In this document: positions 24,214-32,140 of the stretch, one piece after another
Position numbering within the stretch: the first letter of the stretch is position 1
Layout: the number at the start of each line of letters is the position of its first letter
Source: Xanthobacteraceae bacterium
GTDB lineage: Bacteria > Pseudomonadota > Alphaproteobacteria > Rhizobiales > Xanthobacteraceae
Assembly (NCBI GenBank): GCA_028290465.1
Contig: JAQGJU010000142.1
Span: forward strand, 1-37,004
DNA: 37,004 nt
Direction: 5' to 3'
Position numbers and translations under genes: made by a program
The notes under the pieces: model-generated
The model's input: the letters and a program-made list of their open reading frames with translations, nothing else
Database searches by the model: none
What the model was told of the DNA's origin: nothing

Positions 24214-25448
24214 TCTCCATGGATTTCGATTTATTGCTGAAGCAGGCCCGCCTGCCCGACGGCGACGGCGTGCCGTACGACATCGGCATCAAGGACGGCC
24301 GCATCGCTGCCATCGCGCCGCATCTCGACAGCGCCGCACCAAGCGAAGCGCTCGGAGGCAAGCTCGTATGCGCGGGTTTCGTCGACACGCACATTCATCT
24401 CGACAAATCCTGCATCTCGGATCGCTGCAATTGCGGTTCGGGTTCGCTGCCGGAAGCGATCGCGGCGGTCGCCGCCGCCAAGCGTGAGTTCACCGTCGAG
24501 GATGTTTACGCGCGGGGGCGTCGTACGCTGGAGAAAGCCATTCTGCAGGGCACCACGCACATGCGCACGCATGTCGAGATCGATCCGCGCATCGGCCTGA
24601 AGAGCCTCAAAGCGATCCGGCAGCTCAAGCAGGATTATGCTTGGGCGATCGATCTGCAGATCTGCGTGTTTCCGCAGGAAGGCCTGCTCAACGATCCCGG
24701 CACCGAGGAACTGCTGATCGCCGCCTGCGAAACGGGAGCGGATCTGATCGGCGGCTGCCCGTATACCGACAGCGATCCGCACGGCCAGATCGCCCACATC
24801 TTCGCCATCGCACGGCGCTTCGACATCGACATCGATTTCCATCTCGACTTCGATCTCGATCCGTCCTGGATGCACCTCGACGAAGTGTGCCGGCAGACGC
24901 AGGCGCATGGTTGGGGAGGCCGGGTCGCGATCGGCCATGTCACCAAACTATCCGCCGTCGACGCACCGCAGCTTCAGACAATCGGCCGCAGGCTGGCCGA
25001 TGCCGGCGTCGCGGTTACGGTGCTGCCGGCGACCGACCTGTTCCTGATGGGGCGCGGCCAAAACCACAGTGTGCCGCGCGGCGTCGCGCCGGCGCATCGC
25101 CTGCTGGGGCTCGGCGTGAACTGCTCGCTCGCCACCAACAACGTGCTCAATCCGTTTACGCCGTTCGGTGACGGCTCACTGCTGCGCATCGCCAACCTAT
25201 ACGCCAACGTCGCGCAGCTCGGCGCACCGTCGGAGCTTGGCGACTGCTTCGACATGGTGACCGCGCGGCCGGCACAGCTGATCAACCGGCGCGACTACGG
25301 TATCGCGGTCGGGAGCCCGGCCGATGTCGTGGTGTTGGATGCAACCGACAAAGCGTCGGCGCTGGCCGAACTCGCCCAACCGTTGCTGGGCATCAAGCGT
25401 GGCCGGCGGAGCTTCACGCGGCCCAACGCCGTACTGCACCGGCGCTAA
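24210..25448 (+). CDS. Cytosine-deaminase-like amidohydrolase
   Basis: A 412-residue TIM-barrel metal hydrolase of the amidohydrolase superfamily, in the branch with cytosine deaminase (CodA) and N-isopropylammelide hydrolase (AtzC). Metal-site residues seen are H61 and H63 (THIHLDKS), H211 (DFHLDFD) and H243 (GHVTKL). The position of the fourth ligand, Asp in CodA (D313), is N310 in LATNNVLNPFTPFGDG. The HCxE proton-shuttle motif of CodA is HLDFD here. The substrate is therefore probably not cytosine; a cyclic amide or amidine brought in by the coupled transporter is the best guess. The ATG overlaps the transporter stop (ATGA); a second ATG three codons in is possible. Cytoplasmic. Confidence 0.88.
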   Translation: MISMDFDLLLKQARLPDGDGVPYDIGIKDGRIAAIAPHLDSAAPSEALGGKLVCAGFVDTHIHLDKSCISDRCNCGSGSLPEAIAAVAAAKREFTVEDVYARGRRTLEKAILQGTTHMRTHVEIDPRIGLKSLKAIRQLKQDYAWAIDLQICVFPQEGLLNDPGTEELLIAACETGADLIGGCPYTDSDPHGQIAHIFAIARRFDIDIDFHLDFDLDPSWMHLDEVCRQTQAHGWGGRVAIGHVTKLSAVDAPQLQTIGRRLADAGVAVTVLPATDLFLMGRGQNHSVPRGVAPAHRLLGLGVNCSLATNNVLNPFTPFGDGSLLRIANLYANVAQLGAPSELGDCFDMVTARPAQLINRRDYGIAVGSPADVVVLDATDKASALAELAQPLLGIKRGRRSFTRPNAVLHRR

Positions 25449-25514
25449 ATACCGCCCGCAGCCAACTACCTAGGCGATTTAATTTGAATCGGATCACGGC
25501 CTAGCTTTTTGTTT

Positions 25515-25562
25515 GAGCATGATCTTTTCCGAAAACGGTTCCCACTTTTCGGGATCATGCTC
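25515..25562. repeat. Palindromic repeat of the GAGCATGATC type
   Basis: Perfect 10-bp outer arms GAGCATGATC (25515-25524) and GATCATGCTC (25553-25562) enclose inner CCGAAAA and TTTTCGG arms. It is a common intergenic repeat of Bradyrhizobium relatives. It lies in the 269-base gap between the amidohydrolase and GGDEF-EAL genes; I see no gene in the rest of that gap (25563-25717). Confidence 0.88.
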
Positions 25563-25717
25563 TAGTTGCATCTTCCGATGCAGCCCGACCCGTATGGTGC
25601 TGGAGCGGTATTATCGTCTGGGTCCGCAGCAACGCGTACCCTCGTGGTTGGGGTCGCAAACCGATTCTACACACACCAGGCCTACGAATAACGGGTAAGC
25701 TTCGGCGTGTCGGCCGA

Positions 25718-28417
25718 GTGGTGTGCGAGGACAGTTTGTTGTCTGCCGGCAAAGATCAGGGCGGAGTTGAAAAAAGCGGCGCGCGTGTCGCACGGCCGCG
25801 CCCGGTACGAACGCTGATCCTGGCCGCGTTGCTGCTTGGCGTCGTGGTCACGGCCAGCATGGCATTCCTGCTGTCGATGCTGCGCGAGCGCGCCCTCATG
25901 GCCAGCGAACACGAACTGCGCACAACCGCCTCGATTCTCGCCGAGCAGAGCAACGGCGCATTCCAGGCGCTGGAGATGGTGCAGACCAGCGTGCTGGAGC
26001 GAATCCAGGCGATGGGAGTCGCGACCAGCCGGGACTACGAACAGCGGTTCTCCGATTACGACACCCACGCGATGTTGCAGGATCAAATCGTCAGCCTGCC
26101 GCATGTCGATGCGCTGAACCTGATCAATGCGGACGGCAAGCTGTTCAACTATTCCCGGCAATGGCCGATCGGTACATTGAACATTGCCGACCGTGCATTC
26201 TTCAAGACGCTCAAATCCGATCCGAAGCTCACAATGATCGTCAGCGAGCCGGTGCGCAATCGTACCACCGACACCTGGACGATCTATATCGCCCGCAAGG
26301 TGTCTGGTCCGGACGGCGAATTCATCGGCCTGATACTCGGCGCGATGCAACTCGACTACTTCGAGCAGTTCTACAGGAAAATCGTTGCCGCGCCGGATGG
26401 TTCGATCTCGCTGTTTCGCCGCGATGGCCTGCTGCTTGCCCGCCATCCGCATGTCGACGAGACTATCGGGCATTTCTATGCCAGCAGTCCTCTATTCGCG
26501 GGCGTGCTGTCGAAGGCCGAGCAGGGCGTCAGCCGGCAATTCAGCATCATTGACGGGCGGGAGCGGATTATCGCCGCCAGCGCGCTGTCGCGCTATCCGA
26601 TCGTGGTGGCGGCCAGCGCCAGCGCCGACTCGGTGCTGGCCAATTGGCGCAGCGAGGCTCGCTATCTGGTCGGCCTGGGATTGGTGTTGCTGCTGGTGAT
26701 CGGCGGCGCGTGTCTTGTGGTCGTGCGCCGGGTGCACGATCAGGGCCTGCTGCTCGACACTGCTTTGAACAATATGCCGTATGGCCTGATCATGTTCGGT
26801 AGCGACGATCGGCTTGCGGTCGTCAATGACCGCTTTCTCGACATGTATGGCCTGTCGCCCGATGTCGTAAAGCCCGGCTGTTCGCTGTACGACATGCTGG
26901 CCGAGCGGACCAAGGCCGGAAATTTTTCCGGCGATGCGGCGCCGTATGTGGCCGCGATCCATGCCCGCGTCGCCGAGGGCCGCACCGACGCCCGGATGGT
27001 CGAAACGCCGGACGGCCGCACCATTTCGATTTCCACGCGTCCGATGCCGGGCGGCGCCTTCGTGTCGACCCACGACGACATCACCGAGCGGCGGCGCGCC
27101 GAAGAACGCATCGCCTATATGGCGCATCATGATGCGCTGACCGACCTGCCGAACCGGGCGGCCTTCAACGAACGGCTTGCCTCGACCTTGATGCGCGCCA
27201 GCGTGTCGGGCGACAGCCTCGCGGTGCTTTGCCTGGACTTCGATCGGTTCAAGGAAATCAACGACGTGTTCGGTCATTCGGGCGGCGATGCACTGCTGCG
27301 CGAAGTGTCGCGACGGCTGCGCGAGGTGACGCAAGGCGCGTTTCTGGCCCGCGTCGGCGGCGACGAGTTCATCCTGATTTCGGACGAGAGCGACCAGCCG
27401 CGTTGCGCGGGCGCGCTGGCGCAGCGGCTGCTGGGCGTCGTCGCGGACGATCTGCAAATCGAAGGCCGGCAGATGCATACCGGTCTGAGCATCGGCGTCG
27501 CGATCTTTCCGTCCGACGGCACCGATGCGGCGACGCTGCTGGCCAATGCGGACGCGGCGCTGTACCGCGCCAAGGCCGAGGGCCGCAGCCGCATTCGGTT
27601 CTTCGAATCGACCATGGACAAGCAGTTGCGCGACCGCCGCGCGCTGGTGCACGACCTGCAATCGGCGACCGCCGAAGGCCAACTGGTGCTGCACTATCAG
27701 CCGCAGGCGCGGATCAATGGGAAGGTCATCGGCTTCGAGGCACTGGTGCGCTGGAACCATCCGCAGCGCGGCATGGTGCCGCCTGGCGATTTCATTGCAC
27801 TCGCCGAAGCCAACGGCCTGATCGCGCCGATCGGCGAATGGGTGTTGCGCGAGGCCTGTCGTGAGGCGGCGTCCTGGCCGCACCCGCTGCCGATCGCCGT
27901 CAACCTGTCGCCGATCCAGTTCCGCGACAGCCAGTTCACGTCATTGGTGCATCAGGTCCTGCTGGAGACCGGGCTGCGACCCGACCGGCTGGAGCTGGAA
28001 ATCACCGAGGGCGTGCTGATCGACGATTTCGCGCGCGCGGTATCGACGCTGCGCCGGCTGAAGGCGCTCGGCGTGCGCGTCGCGATGGACGATTTCGGCA
28101 CCGGCTATTCGTCGCTGTCGTATCTGCAGTCGTTCCCGTTCGACAAGATCAAGATCGACAAGTCGTTCATCACCGATGTCGACCGCAATCCGCAATCCGC
28201 CGCGATCGTGCGCTCGGTGATCGGCCTCGCCCACGGCCTCGGCGTGCCGGTGATCGCCGAAGGCGTCGAGACCGACGAGCAGTTGTCGTTCCTGCTACTG
28301 GAAGGCTGCGAAGAAGTGCAGGGCTATTTTATCGGCCGGCCATTTCCGATCGCCGCCTATGCCGAATGGATCGGCCGCACCGTACCGGATGAGTCGCGGG
28401 CCCTGGCGACGGGGTAA
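25718..28417 (+). CDS. Membrane GGDEF-EAL protein with periplasmic sensor and PAS domain
   Basis: An 899-residue cyclic-di-GMP signalling protein. A transmembrane helix (about 32-55) leads to a periplasmic Cache-like sensor (56-310), a second helix (314-337), a PAS-type domain (345-455), GGDEF (465-625) and EAL (640-885). The diguanylate cyclase motif is intact (GGDEF 547-551). The product-inhibition I-site RxxD is absent; the aligned residues are TQGA. The phosphodiesterase motif is intact (EAL 674-676, then DDFGTGYSSL and IDKSFI), so it may make or break c-di-GMP depending on the sensor state. The start is GTG at 25718, or the adjacent GTG, with no clear ribosome site, so it may be off by some codons. 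No operon partner is evident. Confidence 0.9.
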   Translation: MVCEDSLLSAGKDQGGVEKSGARVARPRPVRTLILAALLLGVVVTASMAFLLSMLRERALMASEHELRTTASILAEQSNGAFQALEMVQTSVLERIQAMGVATSRDYEQRFSDYDTHAMLQDQIVSLPHVDALNLINADGKLFNYSRQWPIGTLNIADRAFFKTLKSDPKLTMIVSEPVRNRTTDTWTIYIARKVSGPDGEFIGLILGAMQLDYFEQFYRKIVAAPDGSISLFRRDGLLLARHPHVDETIGHFYASSPLFAGVLSKAEQGVSRQFSIIDGRERIIAASALSRYPIVVAASASADSVLANWRSEARYLVGLGLVLLLVIGGACLVVVRRVHDQGLLLDTALNNMPYGLIMFGSDDRLAVVNDRFLDMYGLSPDVVKPGCSLYDMLAERTKAGNFSGDAAPYVAAIHARVAEGRTDARMVETPDGRTISISTRPMPGGAFVSTHDDITERRRAEERIAYMAHHDALTDLPNRAAFNERLASTLMRASVSGDSLAVLCLDFDRFKEINDVFGHSGGDALLREVSRRLREVTQGAFLARVGGDEFILISDESDQPRCAGALAQRLLGVVADDLQIEGRQMHTGLSIGVAIFPSDGTDAATLLANADAALYRAKAEGRSRIRFFESTMDKQLRDRRALVHDLQSATAEGQLVLHYQPQARINGKVIGFEALVRWNHPQRGMVPPGDFIALAEANGLIAPIGEWVLREACREAASWPHPLPIAVNLSPIQFRDSQFTSLVHQVLLETGLRPDRLELEITEGVLIDDFARAVSTLRRLKALGVRVAMDDFGTGYSSLSYLQSFPFDKIKIDKSFITDVDRNPQSAAIVRSVIGLAHGLGVPVIAEGVETDEQLSFLLLEGCEEVQGYFIGRPFPIAAYAEWIGRTVPDESRALATG

Positions 28418-28453
28418 AACAGGCTCACTCCGATAATCTCCGCGCCCTATGCT

Positions 28454-28541
28454 TAGAGCGCGTCCAGCGAAAGTGGACACCGGTTTTGCGGAAAGCGATC
28501 TAGATGCGCAGATCGCGTAAATTTATCTACGTACGCGCTCC
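28454..28541. repeat. Palindromic repeat, AGAGCGCGT type
   Basis: Outer arms AGAGCGCGT (28455-28463) and ACGCGCTC (28532-28539) enclose a known-looking CCAGCGAAAGTGGACACCGG core followed by GCGATCT and AGATCGC arms. This element and the next fill the 185-base gap between the GGDEF-EAL gene and the convergent IclR gene. Confidence 0.75.
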
Positions 28542-28553
28542 AAGTGCTTAGAC

Positions 28554-28605
28554 AGACGCGTTTTCTTCACGTGAAGTGGATTCCACTTCACTTGAAAACG
28601 TTCTA
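28554..28605. repeat. Palindromic repeat, ACGCGTTTTC type, reaching into the IclR gene
   Basis: The centre is a perfect dyad: GTGAAGTGGA (28571-28580), one base, TCCACTTCAC (28582-28591). It is flanked by CGTTTTC and GAAAACG. The family end TTCTAG runs to 28606 and provides the stop codon (CTA on this strand, 28603-28605) of the IclR gene. Confidence 0.8.
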
Positions 28606-29439
28606 GGGCGACAGCTTCGGAATTTTTCCGCCGACCCGTTCGGTGATCTCCGCCGCCGCGCGTTTGACCATCGGTCCGAGTTCGCCGAGACGTTCCTCGG
28701 TCACCCGCACCGCAGGACCGGACACCGATATCGCGCCGAGCACTTCGCCGTGTTCGTTGTACACGGCGGCGCCGACGCACCGCATGCCTTCCGATTGCTC
28801 CTGATCGTCGACCGCCCAGCCGCGCTTTCGTACCGTCGCGATGTCGGCCAGTAGAGCGTCGGGATCGACGATGGTCCACTCGGTGAATCGCGGCATGCCG
28901 GTCCGGTGCAGGCGTTGCGATATGGCTTCGTCGGTCAGCGCCGCCAGCATCGCCTTGCCCAGGCTCGAGGCGTGCATCGGGCCGCGTGCGCCGGGCCGGT
29001 GAAACGCCCGGATCGCGTGATGGCTTTCCATCTGCAGGATGAACACGACCTGGCTTTCGATCTCGATCGCCATGTTCACGGTCTCGCCGGTCGCCTCCAG
29101 CAGGCGGCGCATCACGCTGCGGCCGACATCGACCAATTTCCGATTGCGCAGAAAAGCGCTGCCGACGCGGAAGGCCTGAACGCCGATCAGATATCCGCCG
29201 CGAGAATCGTCGCAGTGCACGAAGCCGCCGGCCTTCAGCGTGGCCAGAATGCGATGCGCGGTCGACGGCGCGATCCCGGCGCGCTGCGCGACGCTGGTCA
29301 ACGACAGGCCGTCAGCCTCGGCAATGATCGCCAGCAGGTTCAAGCCGCGCTCCAGCGCCTGTACCGAACCGGCCAGATGCTGGCCGAGAACATGCGGCTC
29401 TGTTGTGCTGCTTTTCGTCGATCTCGGTCGGCCGGCCAT
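28603..29439 (-). CDS. IclR-family regulator, BhcR-like
   Basis: A 278-residue IclR regulator. The N-terminal winged helix (about 20-85) reads SVQALERGLNLLAIIAEADG, then SLTSVAQRAGIAPSTAHRILATL. The effector domain includes TGETVNMAIEIE, ESHHAIRAFHRPGARGPMHAS, LGKAMLA and EQSEGMRCVGAAVYNEHGEV. These segments resemble BhcR, the glyoxylate-binding regulator of the beta-hydroxyaspartate cycle, from memory of that family. It is divergent from the glyoxylate aminotransferase gene, so sensing glyoxylate is a fair inference. The start at 29439 was preferred (GAGAGG nine bases upstream) over a GTG at 29460. Its stop codon lies inside a palindromic repeat. Confidence 0.88.
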   Translation of the reverse strand: MAGRPRSTKSSTTEPHVLGQHLAGSVQALERGLNLLAIIAEADGLSLTSVAQRAGIAPSTAHRILATLKAGGFVHCDDSRGGYLIGVQAFRVGSAFLRNRKLVDVGRSVMRRLLEATGETVNMAIEIESQVVFILQMESHHAIRAFHRPGARGPMHASSLGKAMLAALTDEAISQRLHRTGMPRFTEWTIVDPDALLADIATVRKRGWAVDDQEQSEGMRCVGAAVYNEHGEVLGAISVSGPAVRVTEERLGELGPMVKRAAAEITERVGGKIPKLSP

Positions 29440-29578
29440 TCGCAAAATCCTCTCGATCACGCTTCATAGCATGGAACGGCCCTGCCGATATATTTTGAAA
29501 ATTGGTTCTGTTTTTTCTGTTCAGAATCCAACTTTTACATCAACTACCTGTTTTATAAGGATAATAATAAGCATTGAC

Positions 29579-29600
29579 GTTTCCATCCAATAATGGAAAC
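29579..29600. promoter_or_regulatory. Predicted IclR operator (GTTTCCAT-N6-ATGGAAAC)
   Basis: A perfect 8-bp inverted repeat, GTTTCCAT (29579-29586) and ATGGAAAC (29593-29600), spaced by six bases. It lies in the 354-base AT-rich gap between the IclR gene and the aminotransferase gene. IclR-family boxes often use TGGAA/TTCCA half-sites, and the divergent arrangement is typical of autoregulation. No gene is seen in 29440-29793. Confidence 0.65.
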
Positions 29601-29637
29601 TAATTCCACTATTTTTAGCGCTTGATGGCATACAGTA

Positions 29638-29673
29638 TTCCAGGGCTAAATGAGCGTGTTGAACGCCCTGGAA
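29638..29673. promoter_or_regulatory. Second dyad with TTCCA/TGGAA ends upstream of the aminotransferase gene
   Basis: Perfect 9-bp arms TTCCAGGGC (29638-29646) and GCCCTGGAA (29665-29673) with an 18-base spacer. The ends repeat the TTCCA and TGGAA half-sites of the dyad at 29579. It could be a second operator, or a leader hairpin if transcription starts further upstream. Confidence 0.45.
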
Positions 29674-29793
29674 GTACAGGCAACCGGACGGCGTGAACGC
29701 CTCCCGGCCCACCCGTCCTGAAACTGCACCGCGGCCAGCCCCGACCCGAAACATCGGGCAACACGCCGGACCGCGAACCAAGGGAGAGAGCCG

Positions 29794-30987
29794 ATGTCGG
29801 GATTTCATGGCCTGTTCATTCCGGGCCCAACCAACATGCCGTTCGGCGTCCGCCAGGCGATGGACATCGCCCTTGAGGATCAACGCTCGCCCGATTTTCC
29901 GGCGTTCACGCTGCCGCTGTTTCGCGACCTGAAGAAGGCCTTCAAGACCGAGAAGGGCCAGGTGTTCCTGTTCCCGGGCTCGGGCACCGGCGGCTGGGAA
30001 GCCGCGATCACCAATACGCTATCGCCCGGCGACCGGGTGTTGATCGCGGTGTTCGGCCAGTTCTCGTATCTCTGGGCCGATCTGTGCGCGCGCCATGGCC
30101 TGATCGTCGACACCGTTGACGTCGAATGGGGCGAAGGCGTGCCGCTCGATATCTACGCGCAGCGGCTTCGCGACGACAAGGCACATGCCATCAAGGCGGT
30201 GCTGGTCTGCCACAACGAGACCGCCACCGGCGTCACCAGCGATGTCGCGGGCGTGCGCGACGCGCTCGATGCCGCCGGCCATCCGGCGCTGCTGATGGTC
30301 GACGGCGTCAGCTCCATCGCCAGCATCGATTTCCGTATGGACGAATGGGGCGTCGATGTCGCCGTGTCCGGCTCGCAGAAGGGCTTCATGCTGCCGACCG
30401 GCCTCGCCATCGTGGCGGTCAGTCAAAAGGCGCTGGCGATGCAGAAGACCGCGAAATGTCCGCGCGGCTTTTTCGACTTCGCCGACATGATCCGCACCAA
30501 CAAGGACGGCTATTTCCCGTACACGCCGGCGACGACGCTGCTGCGCGGCCTACGGGCCTCGCTCGACATGCTGTTCGCCGAGGGGCTCGACAACGTGTTC
30601 GCCCGCCATCATCGGCTGGCCGAAGGCGTGCGCCTCGGCGTCGCGGCCTGGGGGCTTGAGCTGTGCGCGAAGGCGCCGAAATGGCACTCCGACACGGTGA
30701 CGGCGATCTGCGTGCCCAAAGGATTCAACAGCGATGACGTCATCAAGACGGCGTATCACCGCTACCGCATGTCGCTCGGCCTCGGTCTGTCGAAGGTCGC
30801 CGGCCGCGTGTTCCGCATCGGCCATATCGGCAACATCAACGAGATCATGATGCTGCAGGCGCTCGCCGGCTGCGAGATGGCGCTGCGCGATGTCGGCGTG
30901 CCGGTTGCGGCCGGCTCCGGCGTCGCGGCCGCGCAGGAACACTATCGCGCCACCGCGCCGCAATTCCAACTGAGCAAGGTCGCTTGA
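29794..30987 (+). CDS. sgaA: Serine-glyoxylate aminotransferase-type class V aminotransferase
   Basis: A 397-residue PLP enzyme of class V. It opens with LFIPGPTNMPFGVRQAM and continues with FLFPGSGTGGWEAAI, CHNETATGVTSDVAGVRDAL, LLMVDGVSSIASIDF and VSGSQKGFMLPTGLA, where K196 holds PLP. It closes with AGRVFRIGHIGNINE. These match serine-glyoxylate aminotransferase of the serine cycle as in Methylobacterium. It moves the amino group of serine (or another donor) to glyoxylate, giving glycine and hydroxypyruvate; hydroxypyruvate reductase is encoded two genes downstream. Aspartate-glyoxylate aminotransferase (BhcA) is the alternative, but the other bhc genes are not here. The ribosome site GGGAGAG is clear. 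The IclR-type dyads lie upstream. Confidence 0.88.
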   Translation: MSGFHGLFIPGPTNMPFGVRQAMDIALEDQRSPDFPAFTLPLFRDLKKAFKTEKGQVFLFPGSGTGGWEAAITNTLSPGDRVLIAVFGQFSYLWADLCARHGLIVDTVDVEWGEGVPLDIYAQRLRDDKAHAIKAVLVCHNETATGVTSDVAGVRDALDAAGHPALLMVDGVSSIASIDFRMDEWGVDVAVSGSQKGFMLPTGLAIVAVSQKALAMQKTAKCPRGFFDFADMIRTNKDGYFPYTPATTLLRGLRASLDMLFAEGLDNVFARHHRLAEGVRLGVAAWGLELCAKAPKWHSDTVTAICVPKGFNSDDVIKTAYHRYRMSLGLGLSKVAGRVFRIGHIGNINEIMMLQALAGCEMALRDVGVPVAAGSGVAAAQEHYRATAPQFQLSKVA

Positions 30988-30989
30988 GC

Positions 30990-31063
30990 GAGCATGACGC
31001 CGAAAAGCTTGCCCCCGGACTTGATCCGGGGGTGTGAAGCGGTTTTCGGAAAACGTCATGCTC
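30990..31063. repeat. Composite palindromic repeat, GAGCATGACG type with nested hairpin
   Basis: Perfect outer arms GAGCATGACG (30990-30999) and CGTCATGCTC (31054-31063), inner CCGAAAAG and TTTTCGG arms, and a nested hairpin CCCCCGGA (31012-31019) with TCCGGGGG (31025-31032). It is related to the element at 25515 but carries the extra hairpin. It begins two bases after the aminotransferase stop and ends 24 bases before the next gene's start. Confidence 0.88.
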
Positions 31064-31086
31064 CAATGTTAAAAATGGAGGCGGCC

Positions 31087-32127
31087 GTGAAAATCTGCAT
31101 CTATGGCGCGGGCGCGATTGGCGGATATCTGGCCGCAGGCCTGAGCAAGGTTGACGGTGTCGAGCTTTCGATCGTGGCGCGCGGCCCGCATCTGGCGATG
31201 ATCCAGCAGCAGGGCTTAAAGCTGCTGATCGACGGTGAAGAGCGCGTGTGCCGTCCGCGCGCGACGAATGACGCGGCGACGCTCGGGCCGCAGGACTATG
31301 TCGTCGTCTGCCTGAAAGCTCATCAGGCCTGGGAAGCCGCCGAACAGATGCGCCCGCTGCTCGGCGAGCACACCGCTGTGGTGACCGGACAGAACGGCCT
31401 GCCGTGGTGGTACGGCCATGGCCTCGGCGAGCGCTTCGCGCATGTACGGCTCCGCAGCGTCGATCCCGATAACCGGCAATGGAAGACGATCGGACCGCAG
31501 CGCGCGATTGGCTGCGTGGTCTATCCGGCGACCGAAATCGTCAGCCCCGGCGTGGTGCAGCACGTCTACGGCAACCGGTTCTCGCTCGGCGAACCGGATG
31601 GCAGTTCGTCGGAGCGCTGCCAGAAACTCGCTGACGCGCTGACGGAGGGCGGCTTCGACGCGCCAGTGCTGACCGACATTCGCAGCGAGATCTGGCTCAA
31701 GCTGTGGGGCAACCTGTGCTTCAACCCGATCAGCGCGCTGACGCGCGCGACACTCGACGTGGTGGCGACGCAGCCGGATCTGCGGGCACTGTGCGTGCAC
31801 ATGATGGGTGAGGCGCAGGAAATCGCGACCCATTTCGGCGCGTCATTCCGTGTCGATATCGACAAGCGCATCAACGGCGCGGCCAGGGTCGGCGCCCACC
31901 GCACCTCGATGCTGCAGGATCTGGAAAGCGGCCGCCCGCTCGAGGTCGACGCGCTGCTGACCTCGGTGCAGGAGCTCGGCCGGCTGTCCCGCGTCGAGAC
32001 GCCCTATATCGATGTCGTGCTCGGCCTGGTCCAGCAGCTTGGCTGTTCGCTGCACATCTATCCGACATTTCCCGAAACCGTGATCGTGCCCACCGCAACC
32101 TTGCTGCCGGAACGGATCAGCGCATGA
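31087..32127 (+). CDS. Ketopantoate-reductase-like dehydrogenase (PanE/ApbA family)
   Basis: A 346-residue NAD(P)H-dependent reductase. The N-terminal motif is MKICIYGAGAIGGYLAAGL, the family lysine lies in CLKAHQAWEA, and the C-terminal domain has IWLKLWGNLCFNPISALTRA and TSMLQDLESGRPLEVDALL. Ketopantoate reductase makes pantoate for coenzyme A, but these longer family members often lie in catabolic operons and may reduce other 2-oxoacids. Being between glyoxylate and hydroxypyruvate enzymes suggests such a role. The start is GTG at 31087, set by GGAGG five bases upstream and the canonical start MKI; in-frame ATGs at 31066 and 31075 lie before or at that ribosome site, and the one at 30994 lies in the palindromic repeat. 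Confidence 0.85.
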   Translation: MKICIYGAGAIGGYLAAGLSKVDGVELSIVARGPHLAMIQQQGLKLLIDGEERVCRPRATNDAATLGPQDYVVVCLKAHQAWEAAEQMRPLLGEHTAVVTGQNGLPWWYGHGLGERFAHVRLRSVDPDNRQWKTIGPQRAIGCVVYPATEIVSPGVVQHVYGNRFSLGEPDGSSSERCQKLADALTEGGFDAPVLTDIRSEIWLKLWGNLCFNPISALTRATLDVVATQPDLRALCVHMMGEAQEIATHFGASFRVDIDKRINGAARVGAHRTSMLQDLESGRPLEVDALLTSVQELGRLSRVETPYIDVVLGLVQQLGCSLHIYPTFPETVIVPTATLLPERISA

Positions 32128-32140
32128 TATTTAAAGCACC

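Noticed and set aside
28603-30987. Complete beta-hydroxyaspartate cycle
   Set aside because: The regulator is BhcR-like, but aldolase, dehydratase and iminosuccinate reductase genes are missing; the neighbours fit serine-cycle steps better.
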